Part shown: positions 42,656 through 53,300 of the stretch, one piece after another | Position numbering within the stretch: the first letter of the stretch is position 1 | Layout: each line of letters begins with the position of its first letter | Source of the DNA: Leishmania mexicana MHOM/GT/2001/U1103 | Taxonomy: Eukaryota > Euglenozoa > Kinetoplastea > Trypanosomatida > Trypanosomatidae | Reading direction: 5' to 3' | DNA: 64,000 nucleotides | NCBI RefSeq assembly: GCF_000234665.1 | Contig: NC_018324.1 | Location: 1,049,501-1,113,500 of the forward strand | Notes under the pieces: generated by a model | Database searches by the model: none | What the model was told of the DNA's origin: nothing | Seen by the model: the letters and a program-made list of their open reading frames with translations, nothing else | Translations under genes and position numbers: made by a program

Positions 42656-42712
42656 CTGTAGTAGTTGAATGCAGAGTTCGGGAAAAGGAGTAAGAAAGGG
42701 AATAAGAAGCAA
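42656..42712 (-). promoter_or_regulatory. Probable spliced-leader acceptor for the FtsH-like gene
   Basis: The minus strand carries a pyrimidine tract (CTTCTTATTCCCTTTCTTAC, then TCCTTTTCCC) at about 42680-42708. The first AG after it is at 42657-42656, in CTACTACAG, about 47 nt before the ATG at 42608. This sets the start codon choice for the gene. Confidence 0.6.
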
Positions 42713-42968
42713 GTAGATGCGAACGCATGAGTGCACCGAGATAGTGTCATGTCATCTTCTATTCCCAAAGAGAGAGAATATGTGCACGGTTGTGGGGTAA
42801 GACGCACCACATCTTTTTTTTCTTCGTGGAGAAGGTTAGATCGACGATAGAATCGCTTCAAATAAAATAGAAGACATGTGAGCCATTTTGAGAACACTGA
42901 TGCGGTAGCTTCTGAGCGGCATAAGAAAAAAAAGTTTTATTTACACCAACAAGAAGCCCAGCCTGCTC

Positions 42969-42990
42969 GTGTGTGTGTGTGTGTGTGTGT
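42969..42990. repeat. (GT)11 microsatellite touching a stop codon
   Basis: Eleven GT units directly next to the transportin-like stop codon (42993-42991). On the coding strand the repeat reads (AC)n beginning immediately after TGA. Confidence 0.9.
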
Positions 42991-45807
42991 TCACTGCAGC
43001 TGATAAAAGGATACGAGCATGTTTCGGAAAGCCGCAGGAAGACCCTCGAGAATCGACTGAAAAATTGCAGGGCACGTCTTGCCGGCATGAAACAAAAACG
43101 ATTGAATGGCCTCCTTCGTTCCAGGGTAGTTTACTGCAGCCTGCTGCCAGCTGTACACAATCTTGATGGCAGAAGAAAAGACCCCTGAGAAAACGTCTGC
43201 CGGCAGTTGGACCAGTGCCTGGAAGAGATGAATGGTAGCCTCTGATTTGTCGACTGTGTTCTCCGCCTGCGCCATGAGTTGTGACATTGTATCAATGCGA
43301 AACAAGGCCGCATAGTTTGGAACTGCGTCCAGTGCGCCACATAGATCAAAAGCCATAGCCGAAAAGTAGTAAGAGGAGTCCCCAAAGACGTCACTTCGCA
43401 ACGCAGCGTTTGCAGACTTCAAAGCCTCCGTCGCAACTGTAGACAACTGGCCGGGGTAGCACGATGTAGCCTGCCCAATGAGCCGCACAAGATGCTCCTT
43501 GAATTTCGGATCCTCGGCTTCAGATACTTCGCCGGTGGCCCACCTCAGGAGAGTGTCGTGGAGGCCGGTAGGCAGTGCACCCGATCCAACAGCGCGAAGG
43601 AGCCCACATAAAATTGTGATTCCAGCTACCTTCACTTCGTGTATTCGCGAGGTCGTCAGGAAATGAGCAGCAGAAACTGGCAAACCCCACGATGTTGACC
43701 TCAGCCACTCCTCAAGAATCGTCGTTGAGACTGAATTGGTGTATGCGCTGCAGATGAGCAGTGTATTGAAAACAAGGTCCGCGTCATCCGTTACGTTCCG
43801 GTTTTTGATGTCTGCAAGTACGCCGTTCCACGTGCTCAAATTCGCCACCGCCACCTCGTTGCTAGGGTAGACCGAGATGAAAGCAATCATTGCACGATCC
43901 AGTGAGAAAATGTCTTTGTCTAGTAGAATATTCGGCTCCTCTCGAATGTACATTGCCGAATAAGACTGCTCGAACAATGCTGCGCGGTTTGCCCTCTCAC
44001 CCTGAAGTAGAGAAGAGAGTCTCTCGGCTGTTGCCCGGTCATTGAGAAGGCTAATGAGCTTGTTCAGAAAATCAACCAAGAGGGATAGATTGGTCGTCGA
44101 ATACACCGACAGGCACGCGCAGGCCGACTCTAACAACAATGGCAAGTGAGGCATGACCATAGATGTGCTTCCGTAGTTCTCCAACACTCCGTAAACCACA
44201 TTTAATGCACTGACGCTCGTGATCTGAATCCGCTTGCTTGTGCTCTGCAATCTCGAGGCAAGGAGTGGAATAATCGTATTCATCGTGCGAGGGGACGAAT
44301 TCAGGACAGTTTCACTTATCCGCGACAGAGACCACATAGCAATGCTCACAACACAGACATGCTCAGACTGATTGCTGATAAACTGAACAAATTGATCCAC
44401 TAAAGAGTCGAGCACTGCGCGCAGCTCATGAGTGCATCCGTTGGCGATCGTGCCAACAAGAACGATACCGCCCTCCCTCTCACGCCATTCACTGCTGCTC
44501 CACAGCTGCTGAATGGGACCGATGAAAGCCTGGTATGTTGCGTCACTTGAGAACGTGCTGAGCACATCTACTAATTTCAAAGCAGAGCTACGTAGCGTCA
44601 TGGCAGCTGCATCATCGTCCAGCATGTCGTCCTCCGAAATATCCTTTGTTCCACCCTTCACTTCAAAACTGACAGCTGTGCTATCCCGAACACGGTAGTC
44701 GTCTGTGTCCATGATGTTTGCCACCTCCTCTGCCGACAGTAGCGCGTACCGCACAAGGGCTGGAGCTAAGGAGGAAATTAGCTGTGGCACACCAGAAACG
44801 AGAAAAGCAACAGCCGTTTCCCCACCGTTGCGATCATACAAATCCACGGTGGTGGATATCAAATCAATCGCTGCGGCGACCAGCTCCTGATTTCCACTGA
44901 TGCTGTTCTGACTACTGCAAATAATTTGAGCAGAATTAGTAATCCACCAGTTTGTATACCTCTGCATTTCGTTCGGACTCATCTGACCGAAAAAGTCGAA
45001 GTAGTCCAGGAGAAATGAGCAGGTACGCAAAACGAGAATCACGAACGCCGAATCCCCACCACACGAACACTCCAGTAGGGATGTGCACACGCTTGACAAG
45101 CTGTGGCTGGCTTTTGACAGACCCATCTGTAGTGGGGAAAGTGTGTCGACATTCCAGTCGAGGAGTGACGCTTGCTCGTAAATGTTGAAACACATACGAA
45201 AGGCAGCTTTTCTTATCGTCACCGGAGCACTCTGGGAAGCAGCAAGCTGGGAAACGCGCAGAATAATGTGCTCGCTAGATTCGCCTATTTGCTTGGGCAC
45301 ATCTTCCACGAGGTACTGAAGGCAGTACAGTGCGGCGAGAGTTTTCGATTCCCCGCCTGGAAGCAGATCGTTCAGCAAAATGCTTGGAAGATCACCAACC
45401 CCCGAGCCTATCCACCATTCAAGTGATGTCAACGCCGTTACCTTTACAACCACTTGCGCCGAAGTTCGGGCTATTCGCATATCGGGCGGATTAGTCAGCG
45501 ACTTCAGTGCAAAACGCGCAGCTTCCTTCACCGCGCCTTCGCCAAGGGCATGACGGGCAGATGTCAGATTGTTTTTTAGCGTGATTCCAGCGAGTTGTCG
45601 ATACTGAGCCCACGGAACCGGGAGCACCATATCCGCCACAGGATTTGTCTCTGCTCCGAAAACAGTGGAAAGCAGAATACAAAAGGCAGGGTTCGACTCG
45701 TACTGCTTGAGCTGAGCGTATGCCGCCTTTGAATTCGACACCTCGACACCATTATTGTGAAGCAGCTGAATCACACTCACCAAATCACCTTCAGTTGGTG
45801 TATACAT
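42991..45807 (-). CDS. Transportin-like importin (karyopherin beta-2 family)
   Basis: A 938-residue protein from the ATG at 45807; the three codons before it in frame start from TTG. Early residues (about 50-90: WAQYRQLAGITLKNNL) match the importin-beta N-terminal pattern of karyopherins. An acidic loop (DISEDDMLDDDAAAMTLRSS, near residue 380) followed by WREREGGIVLVGTIANGC matches the layout of transportin-1, where an acidic loop precedes the conserved WKxRExxxLxLGxIAEGC box. HEAT-type helix pairs fill the rest, and length fits (transportin-1 about 890). Transportins import RNA-binding proteins with PY-type signals under Ran control. This gene and its flanks are visibly more A+T-rich than the rest of the window. 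Confidence 0.83.
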   Translation of the reverse strand: MYTPTEGDLVSVIQLLHNNGVEVSNSKAAYAQLKQYESNPAFCILLSTVFGAETNPVADMVLPVPWAQYRQLAGITLKNNLTSARHALGEGAVKEAARFALKSLTNPPDMRIARTSAQVVVKVTALTSLEWWIGSGVGDLPSILLNDLLPGGESKTLAALYCLQYLVEDVPKQIGESSEHIILRVSQLAASQSAPVTIRKAAFRMCFNIYEQASLLDWNVDTLSPLQMGLSKASHSLSSVCTSLLECSCGGDSAFVILVLRTCSFLLDYFDFFGQMSPNEMQRYTNWWITNSAQIICSSQNSISGNQELVAAAIDLISTTVDLYDRNGGETAVAFLVSGVPQLISSLAPALVRYALLSAEEVANIMDTDDYRVRDSTAVSFEVKGGTKDISEDDMLDDDAAAMTLRSSALKLVDVLSTFSSDATYQAFIGPIQQLWSSSEWREREGGIVLVGTIANGCTHELRAVLDSLVDQFVQFISNQSEHVCVVSIAMWSLSRISETVLNSSPRTMNTIIPLLASRLQSTSKRIQITSVSALNVVYGVLENYGSTSMVMPHLPLLLESACACLSVYSTTNLSLLVDFLNKLISLLNDRATAERLSSLLQGERANRAALFEQSYSAMYIREEPNILLDKDIFSLDRAMIAFISVYPSNEVAVANLSTWNGVLADIKNRNVTDDADLVFNTLLICSAYTNSVSTTILEEWLRSTSWGLPVSAAHFLTTSRIHEVKVAGITILCGLLRAVGSGALPTGLHDTLLRWATGEVSEAEDPKFKEHLVRLIGQATSCYPGQLSTVATEALKSANAALRSDVFGDSSYYFSAMAFDLCGALDAVPNYAALFRIDTMSQLMAQAENTVDKSEATIHLFQALVQLPADVFSGVFSSAIKIVYSWQQAAVNYPGTKEAIQSFLFHAGKTCPAIFQSILEGLPAAFRNMLVSFYQLQ

Positions 45808-46134
45808 GATGATCAACTATTCTATGGAGAATGGTGCCGATTATTTATGAGCGACCTTCGAGGAAAAAGACTGAGGAAGCAGAGGTGGCAAGGAGAGCGT
45901 GGTTAAGAAGCATGAGCGAGATCAAATCGCCATATAATAACTTTCTCAGCAATCGTGCAAGGACATAATACAAGCCGAGTTTTTTGGGTTATCAATGCAA
46001 AACAGCCTCTTTGCGAACTGACAACGGCACTCATCTACCAACAGAAAGTGGGATTTGACTATTTATTCCATCCTTGAAATCAGCACAAAATGAAGATGCG
46101 TTTTCTGCTGGGATTTGACCCTTCTCTATGCATT
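45808..46134. other. Spacer upstream of the transportin-like gene
   Basis: A+T-rich, no gene. On the minus strand CCTCTGCTTCCTCAG at about 45868-45882 is a candidate splice acceptor for the transportin mRNA, but not a strong one. Confidence 0.4.
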
Positions 46135-46525
46135 TTTCTGCAGCGCGCCCACTTCTCTGCCAATACAACATGAGTCACGCACCACTCCATCCCCTGTCCG
46201 TCACAGGCCCCATCGCCTGGTGCAGTGCAGCGGGAGACACACACTCGCTAATGCAATGCCGACCCGGCCATCAGAGCACGGCCCCTGCCTCGGACCCCAG
46301 CCACCACCAGTAGGCAGTGCGAGGGCCGGGTGGGGTACGTTCGAGTCACGCCGACACTCTGCCTGACACATGGATGGCGCACATGTGTGCACTGCCGCAG
46401 CTCGCTCCGACGCAGCGCCATGCAGGACCTGCCCGCGGACATCCGTAGCGATAATTCGCTCAGGCTTCCCTGCGCCGTACGCACGTGACCCTGTCACCAC
46501 GCTGAGGTGTCCCCCGTCATCAGGG
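46135..46525 (-). mobile_element. SIDER-like retroposon, copy A
   Basis: A 391-bp block identical by eye to 61067-61457. On the minus strand it begins with CCCTG at 46525, then CACCTCAGCGTGGTG and CAGGGTCACG. This fits the 5' signature shared by the trypanosomatid ingi/L1Tc retroposons and their short derivatives, as I remember it (CCCTG, CACCTCAACGTGGTG, CCAGGGTC). It ends in GCTGCAGAAAAA, a short A-run. It has no coding capacity. Flanks tctatgca (left) and tctcatgca (right) could be an imperfect target-site duplication. In Leishmania such elements sit mostly in 3' UTRs and affect mRNA stability; here it lies between the deacylase and the transportin gene. Confidence 0.85.
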
Positions 46526-48460
46526 TCTCATGCACCTGCTAGCGTCCAAAACCGCCCATTTGAAAAAAGCGGCAGTAGGCTCTACAATTGGCGACTCACG
46601 TTCTGAATGAGTGAAAACCAAATCGAAACTAAAATACTATTGCGTGTATGTCCTCAGAGCTTCGCAGCAGGTATTTTACTCATTGCACGCGGCTCGCAAG
46701 TGTCCAGGGGAGAAACACAGGCGGATAGTATTTTAAAACCGCGTACCAGAGAAAAGAAAATTACGCTGGTATACCTGACTATCATGGGAGGCGCTCCCCG
46801 ATGTGTGTCACGTATTTTCAGTTGCTCTGCATACATATCATGCTGGACACATTATAGGAGGAGCAAAGATGGCTTCGCCTTCTCTCAACTGTAGCTATGG
46901 ATATCCGAGTAAACCTGCTTGTGGAGAAGGGTCAAGCTTAGGTCACGTCTTCATAGGTTCCGTTTCAAAGGGCACTCTCTATGCGTGTATTGGGTTGAGA
47001 CTCACTTTTCCACCCTCCGCTGTTTCCTCGTTGACTCAAGGCCACATTTCACATTCACAGCTTCACTGTGATCCATGGAATCCGTGCGCGCCTCAGTTCT
47101 CAACGTGTTAGACGGACCTGAGAACACGGATACGCATACACCTACATCTCCCGAAACTGGCAGCCGTTGGCCCATTCCTCCTCCGGGAAGAGCGCTGAGG
47201 TCCAGCCCGCCTCAGTCTATTGTCTTACAAAGAGAAGCTGCCACTATCAGGTTTTATTCTGAACCTCAGCCCACCCTTCCACGACCGCAATCTTTTGCTC
47301 CGCAGCTCCAAGTGGCAGGGGGGCAGATTTGTTCTTTTTTACCGCTTCCGGGTTCTGCATAAATCTGTCACTCTTGAAAAGCAAATCACCTTCGACGTCT
47401 TTCGCCCCATTTGAAGGCTATGCAGAGACTGAAGTTAGCTGGGATAAGCTTCCCCCGAAGCGGACAAGAGACCAATTAATCTGGCGGCGGTACGGCATAG
47501 TGGCCACTGTCCCCGCTTTTCATTTATGTAGTGGACATTCCCACCCTCGAGATCACGCATAGTTTTGCCCAAAACGAAAGGCGTCAGTAGATCATCGCGC
47601 GCACTCAAGCAATCACCTGCAACTTGCTCTAATGAAGCATTTCGCGGCCACAAAACAGAACCTATCACACAGGAAGCCGGAAACCACCGGGGTTTTCAGC
47701 GCGGAAAAACACCTTAGAACATCAAGCTTTACACTGATTTCTTCGCTTGCAAAAAGAGATATGAATGTGCGATCAAGCAGGACTCACACGACGTCTGGTA
47801 AACCAAGCTGCTACAGGACACATCGCCTTGTATACGAACACGAAACAAAACATCTAGATATGCCCACCGCTTCTCCCCACAGATGACGATCGCAACCTAC
47901 CTGAAAGCAGCGGTAGCGCGCTAACAGCACACAGCGTGCCACAGCTTCCCTTTGCGATCGGGTGCTGGGACTCTCTCGTCCGCACACCGCCAACATGTTG
48001 TTGGATGACTGTAGAAGAAGCACAGCCTGAGTTCCAGATAACGGCGATAAAGAGGGAATGCAGGAGCTCAGCTGATCTGTGCGGCTCGCCGGTTGTCCTG
48101 GCCCCGCCTCCACTTCCACTCGCCAACAGTGCCAGCACCCAGGGTTGGGGGACCAGAGCCTTTCTTCTCTTTTCTTTACAAACGCAGCATTTCATCACGA
48201 ACATGCCAACGCACACAAACTTATTTTCCTGTGGAAGAAACGAATGGCCAAACGCTGAAAAGAGCACCCGCTATCATTTTGGCTAAACCAGTTTCATTTT
48301 GAAGCTTGTGGATTTGTTGATTATGTGTCGAAACTACGTCTTAAACGTGCTGCCCAAGATCTGAAATGCGAAAAATGCGGCGGTGACGAGGCCAGCATTG
48401 AGACTTGCGTTTGCAAAAGAGCGCCCCAGCACCGACCGGGACTGTTGTCTTGAAACATCC
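46526..48460. other. A+T-richer gene-free stretch
   Basis: Base composition is nearer to balanced than in the neighbouring genes. Open frames are short and show no domain; a minus-strand frame at 47854-48267 (137 codons) has no recognisable feature. I see no repeat or RNA gene here. Confidence 0.45.
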
Positions 48461-48479
48461 TTCACGTTGTTTCAACAGC

Positions 48480-49335
48480 TTTGGGTGTCACACCCAAAAC
48501 GCCAGGGCCCTGGGGGAAAAACGTCGCGGATCGCCATGCCCCCTCCCCCCAAAGCCCCTCGCAGAAAGAGCCCCCCGCCCTTTGTTTTCTGTGAAGCGCA
48601 ACCCGTTCCCCCGCAGAAAAAAGTATCGTTTCCACCGCCTTTCGGGTGCCTGACCCCTGGCGTGCCAGCGTCTTCATCCACTGTCCTTTTCCCCTTTCCA
48701 AATAAGCCCCGTGCCCTGTTTTGATTTTCCCCCTGCTGCCGGTGTGTGTGGGGGGCCTGGTGGCCGGGTGTGGTCGCCGGTGGCGCGGTTGGGTGGCCTG
48801 GGGCCCGCGCGCCTTCGGCTTTGTCGGGGGGGCCCGGGGCTGGCCGGGCCCCAGCCCCTCGCCTGCCGACCGCAGGCCGCGCGCGGCGCTGGCCCCCTGG
48901 AAAAACACGGTGGCCGCGGCAGAGGCGGGGCATCGCGGAACCCGCGCGGCGGTTCCCGATGTCGCTTTCGCGCTGGCGCCGCGGGTTTTCTTGCCTTGGC
49001 CGTTGGGGTGTCGGTGCGCCCGGTGGAGGGGGGGGGGTTCGGCGTGGTGGCGTGTGGTGCAGGGGTGGGGCGGCGGGGCCTGGGTTTTGGGGGCGCGCGG
49101 GGGCCGGGCCGCCCCGGCGGCGACAGGGCCAAGCGCCCACGGCGCAGCAAGGCGAGGGCGACCGGGGACGGACGCGTTGGAAAAGGAACGGGCTTTCCTG
49201 AAAGAATAAAGGGGGGCGAGGCAGAGCGGGGCGAACAGAACACGGCGTCGAAGACGGTAAAGTGGAAAAAAAACGGAGGGACTTCGCGTCGCTGCCTTGC
49301 TGTTAACGAGTGGGGCGGCGCGTGGGAATTCTCGC
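48480..49335. other. Abnormal GC-rich block, possible assembly artefact
   Basis: From about 48480, and most extremely at 48720-49200, the sequence is dominated by long G and C runs. At 49030-49039 there is a run of about ten G. All six frames are open for hundreds of codons only because A+T-rich stop codons are rare. Composition returns to normal just before the deacylase stop codon at 49356. None of the frames shows a domain. Low-quality consensus or a wrongly joined read is as likely as real GC-rich DNA. Confidence 0.6.
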
Positions 49336-49355
49336 GGTCCCTGGCGCACTCGTGT

Positions 49356-49814
49356 TCAACTCCTTTTCTTGCTATCCAGGATGAGCGTTACGGGGCCGTC
49401 GTTCGACAGGTGAATGTTCATGTAGTGCTGAAAGTTGCCGGTCGCAATCTTGTGTGGGGCATACTCGCACCGCAGTTTATCGCGAAGGGTGTTGAACACC
49501 TTGAGGGCGTCTTCAGGTGGCATAGCGTTATGGAAGTCTGGCTTGTTACCCTTCATGACGTGCATGAGCGTAAACTGTGAAATGAGCAGCACCTCTCCAT
49601 CGATTTCCTTCACGTTTCGGCACCACATCTTGGACCCATCCTCATTGCTCCACACCCGAGCCCCAAGAATCTTGCGGAGGATGTACTCGGTGTCATCAGC
49701 CGTGTCGTCACGCGCGATCCCGACAAGGACGGCCAGCCCTTTCTGGATGGAACCTACCACCTCACCCTCAGAGGTGACGGAGCCGCTCAGAACGCGCTGG
49801 ATGACGGCCTTCAT
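49356..49814 (-). CDS. D-aminoacyl-tRNA deacylase (DTD)
   Basis: A 152-residue protein from the ATG at 49814 (MKAVIQRVLSGSVTSEG); the frame runs upstream to 49952 without a usable ATG. The length and both active-site motifs are those of the DTD family: SQFTL (79-83) and NDGPVT (138-143), which carries the Gly-cisPro pair used to reject L-amino acids. DTD removes D-amino acids, notably D-Tyr, wrongly attached to tRNA, and so protects translation. The gene stands alone, with a 3.5 kb gene-free stretch downstream. Codon use is normal, in contrast to the GC-rich block that ends about 20 bp past its stop. Confidence 0.95.
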   Translation of the reverse strand: MKAVIQRVLSGSVTSEGEVVGSIQKGLAVLVGIARDDTADDTEYILRKILGARVWSNEDGSKMWCRNVKEIDGEVLLISQFTLMHVMKGNKPDFHNAMPPEDALKVFNTLRDKLRCEYAPHKIATGNFQHYMNIHLSNDGPVTLILDSKKRS

Positions 49815-50346
49815 GGTGTGCAGAGCGCTCGCAGTTGCACGCACACCGACAGCTAGACGGGATTGAGTGAAGGTGTGTAGCGGACGTACGGATGTGTCAC
49901 ACAGCGCCCTGTTCGGCGGCGAGCATCGTACGCAGTTTTGAAAGGGAGCCAATGGTGGACGGAGAGGCGAGGAAAAAGAGGTCCATAACAGAAAGGGGCG
50001 CAGCTATGGACGTTGTTGTCTCCATGGCGGCTGCAGAACTCGGAACGGGCGCGCGCCGATGAGCACAACACGCCCGCCACGCACAGCCGCCGTCAAGAGA
50101 AAAAAAAGCGAATTCCTTGCTGGACTGTCTCGTGACGAGGATTGGGGAGCAGGCGCAGCGCGCGGTGGTGCAGTTCATCAAGTTTCACAGTTACCAAAGG
50201 GGGAGTCGCAGAGGGCTCTCCAGATTCACTTCACCGAGGAGAACCAAGCGCGGCAACAACAGGAACAGCGAACAACAACGGCAGAAAAGAACGGCGGAGA
50301 CTGATAGGTGCCAGCATAGCGGGGCACTACGGGCAAACACAAACGT
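49815..50346. other. Intergenic between DTD and the 1094-residue gene
   Basis: No supported gene. A minus-strand frame at 49897-50181 (94 codons) has no domain. The stretch should hold the 5' UTR of the DTD mRNA and the 3' UTR of the upstream gene. Confidence 0.4.
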
Positions 50347-53300
50347 TTACGCACTGCGCTGGCGTCTGCTCCTCTCTGAAACGGCACTCAAGAGCGAGTG
50401 GTGGCGCGTCCGACGAGCCGCCTTCGCTTCGGCGAGGGCAGCTTCTCCGGTCACCTGCGCACCAGTGGGATGCACCGTGCCTGCAGGGCCGTTGCGCACA
50501 AGCGAGAAGATGTCCCGCTTTGCTTTCTCCACATGAGCACGGTGGGTGCTGACTTCACGCACGCCATAGTGGCGCAGCACATTAGCCTTGGCGGAAAGGG
50601 TGTGGGGCGAATCAAAAAGTGCCTCCCTTTCGACCCACAGGCACACCAGCGGTCGCGACTCCTTTGGGAGCGTGTGCTCCAAATGCCGCGCCACTGCTGT
50701 AGCCTCTCGCAACCCGTCCACACACCGCAACTCCTTCTGCTCTCGGAGAGCAAGCGCTAAGAACGGAAGGAGAGGCCAGGAGGATGCGGCGTGAACTTGG
50801 TAGGCGCTAGGCGTCGCCCTGCTCACGAGGGCGTCGTGCAGGGCACGCACGAATGCGGAGGCCTGCCGTGGGGCGTCGTCCGCACCTGTGTACATGCGCT
50901 GCAGTTCTACAAGAGAAGCCGGAGTGAGCACCACCACCGTAAAGCGCAGGGGAAGCGCTGCTGTTGGCCCAACAAGCAGCGGCTGCAACACACGCAGAAA
51001 ATCCTCCACGGTCAACTCGTCATCAGCATCTTTCCTCGAAGTTGTGGCGCAGCGTTCGGCGAGCGCCCGTATGGAAGCAGTTCCCAACACCAGCACCGAG
51101 GTGGCTTGGCGTCCTGCGGAGAATCGCTGCAGCTGCGCGTCAAGGGTTTCCAAGGTGAGGGTACGAATTGGGAGTTGCAAGGACGCGCTTACCACACGAT
51201 CTAGCGTCTGACTGGCCTGTGCCGGGTCGTCGTTGTTGCCGCACGCGTAGAGAAGCTCCACTACGCTCTTTAGCTCTGCCTGCGGCAGCTGAGCGTAGAC
51301 AGAGCTGACGGCGCAGTTGACGACGGTGGAGGAGGCGGGGCTGGAAAATGCGTTCGCCACCGCACTGCACCACGACGTGTCACGCTGCTTAGCGGAGAGC
51401 AGCAAAAGCCATAGAAGTGACCGCTGCTGATCTCCAGAAACCCTCAGCCACGCCGTGACGCGGTGCGCAGCTGCGGTGGCCGGTACAGCGGCGACGGCGT
51501 CTGCACCTTGACCGGTTTCTTTGACCTTCTGCATCCGCTGCAACAGCGGCCACAGCTCCCCGTCGCCACGTGCCCACTCACCCTCCGGCACGCTTGACCA
51601 AAGCAACAAGTGGAGAAGTACCAGGCTGCCACTCACCGCAACGTGTGCCGGCACCCCTGCCGATGTCGCAGCCACGCAGTAGTAGTGCAGCGACTGGGTC
51701 TCAGAAAAGTACGCGGCGAGAGGGGCAAGGAGAGACGGCGGAACGCTATAGCCTTTCTGCGTTGCGGCCGCCGCGAAGATGACGAGGGACGCAGCGAGCG
51801 CGTAGGGCAGCGCGAGCTCTTGTACTCGAGGCCCTGAGAGGTTGGCGAAGAGCCTCAAAATCTGCTCCGCCGCGGTGGTGCTCGCGGCCACTGGGACTAG
51901 CATACCAGCACTTCCGATCACAACAAGCTCGGCGGAGAATATGCGCAGCATCAGCGAGGTGAAGTGGTTCAGCTCGTCACGCTGGGCTGTCGTGCGCTGA
52001 CGCACCGGTGCGGCACGGCAGAGGTGGCCATATACTCGCAGCGATGCCCGCTGGACGTGCACATCGTCCGAGGCGGCGCCGCCGTTACCCGCGTCTGCCG
52101 CCACGGACAACCGTGCGTGCTGGTCGGCGAGGTAGCGCAGCAGCTCTGCACCGATTGCAGCGATGCCAGGCCAGCTGATGGCACCCCTCAATCCATCCCA
52201 CAATGAGAGCGCCTCTTCCACCGTGCAGATGACGGTGTCGCTCGTGCGCTGGGGATGGTACAGGAGAGCCTGCATGGCGCTCTTCAGCAGACGCACCACA
52301 GCCAGCTCAAAACGCATGTCTGCGGCATCTTCTTCCACCAACGCAGGCCTCTTCACCATGGCGCCGTCGTCCCTGCACCACCACCGCGCGCTGAACCAAG
52401 ACGAGGTGCGAGGTGGAAGACCACTGCTTGTCCTTCGCCACGTGCCCTCACTGCCGCGGCCGCTGCGCCGTCGCTCTCGGTGCTCGGCCAACGTGGCGAA
52501 CCCCAGCGCACCACGCGCGCGGTACAGGAGAAAGATGAGACGCGTCACGGTCTCTGCGTCCCCTTGCACGGCGGCAGCTTCAGCACAACGCACCGCCACC
52601 ATTTCATCAAACAACGCCTTTGGTGCTCCGTGCTGCATGTCGCTGCAGTAAGAGGAGCCCGCGACCGCCTTGCCAGGTGAGAGAGACGTCCACGAAAGGC
52701 GCGTAATGGTGGCAGCCTCCAAAAGTTCCAGCGCGTGCGCCTTCATCCCCTTCGTTGTGCTGCGTAGCATCGCAGCTGCAATCGCCGCGAGTACCACCGG
52801 AGAGCGTGTGAGAAGCCACTCACCGTCAGCGTCGCCGCAGTGCACCCGGCGGGTAGGCGACCCTCCGTGCAAACTGTAGCGCTCTTGGAGCGCTGTCGAC
52901 AACAGCGGCACCTCCGACTCTGTTGCCTCTCCGTCTCCCGCGCATGTGTCTGTCAGTCGGAGGAGGCGCGTTAGCCACGCTAGTGCATCGCCGCCCCCTT
53001 GTATGGTGTCCATTACATGCTGGATAGCAGTGGCTTTGACAGTGCGCACCTCGTTCTGAGTAAGGTCCCATGGCCCGGGCTGGTGTGGGTGAGGAGGTTT
53101 GTTGAGCAGGTCCACCAGTACTTCAGCAATGCGCGCGGCTTCCGAAGACGTGCCGAGTGCTTCACGCAAGCGGGTAAGAAGCTGGAGAAAGTGTTGTGGG
53201 GTTGCGAGCGCAGGCGCTGGCGAGGTGTGGCGGCTGACACCGCTGGCCAAATTGCTTGGCCGGTACACGGCATAGCACTTTGGGGCCTCCAGCGCTAGAC

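Noticed and set aside
48711..49580. Long overlapping open frames on both strands (up to 295 codons)
   Set aside because: They come from lack of stop codons in extremely GC-rich sequence. They are Pro/Arg/Gly/Ala-rich in every frame and have no domain.
49897..50181. 94-codon frame upstream of the deacylase
   Set aside because: No domain and position in the expected 5' UTR/spacer; too short to support without conservation data.
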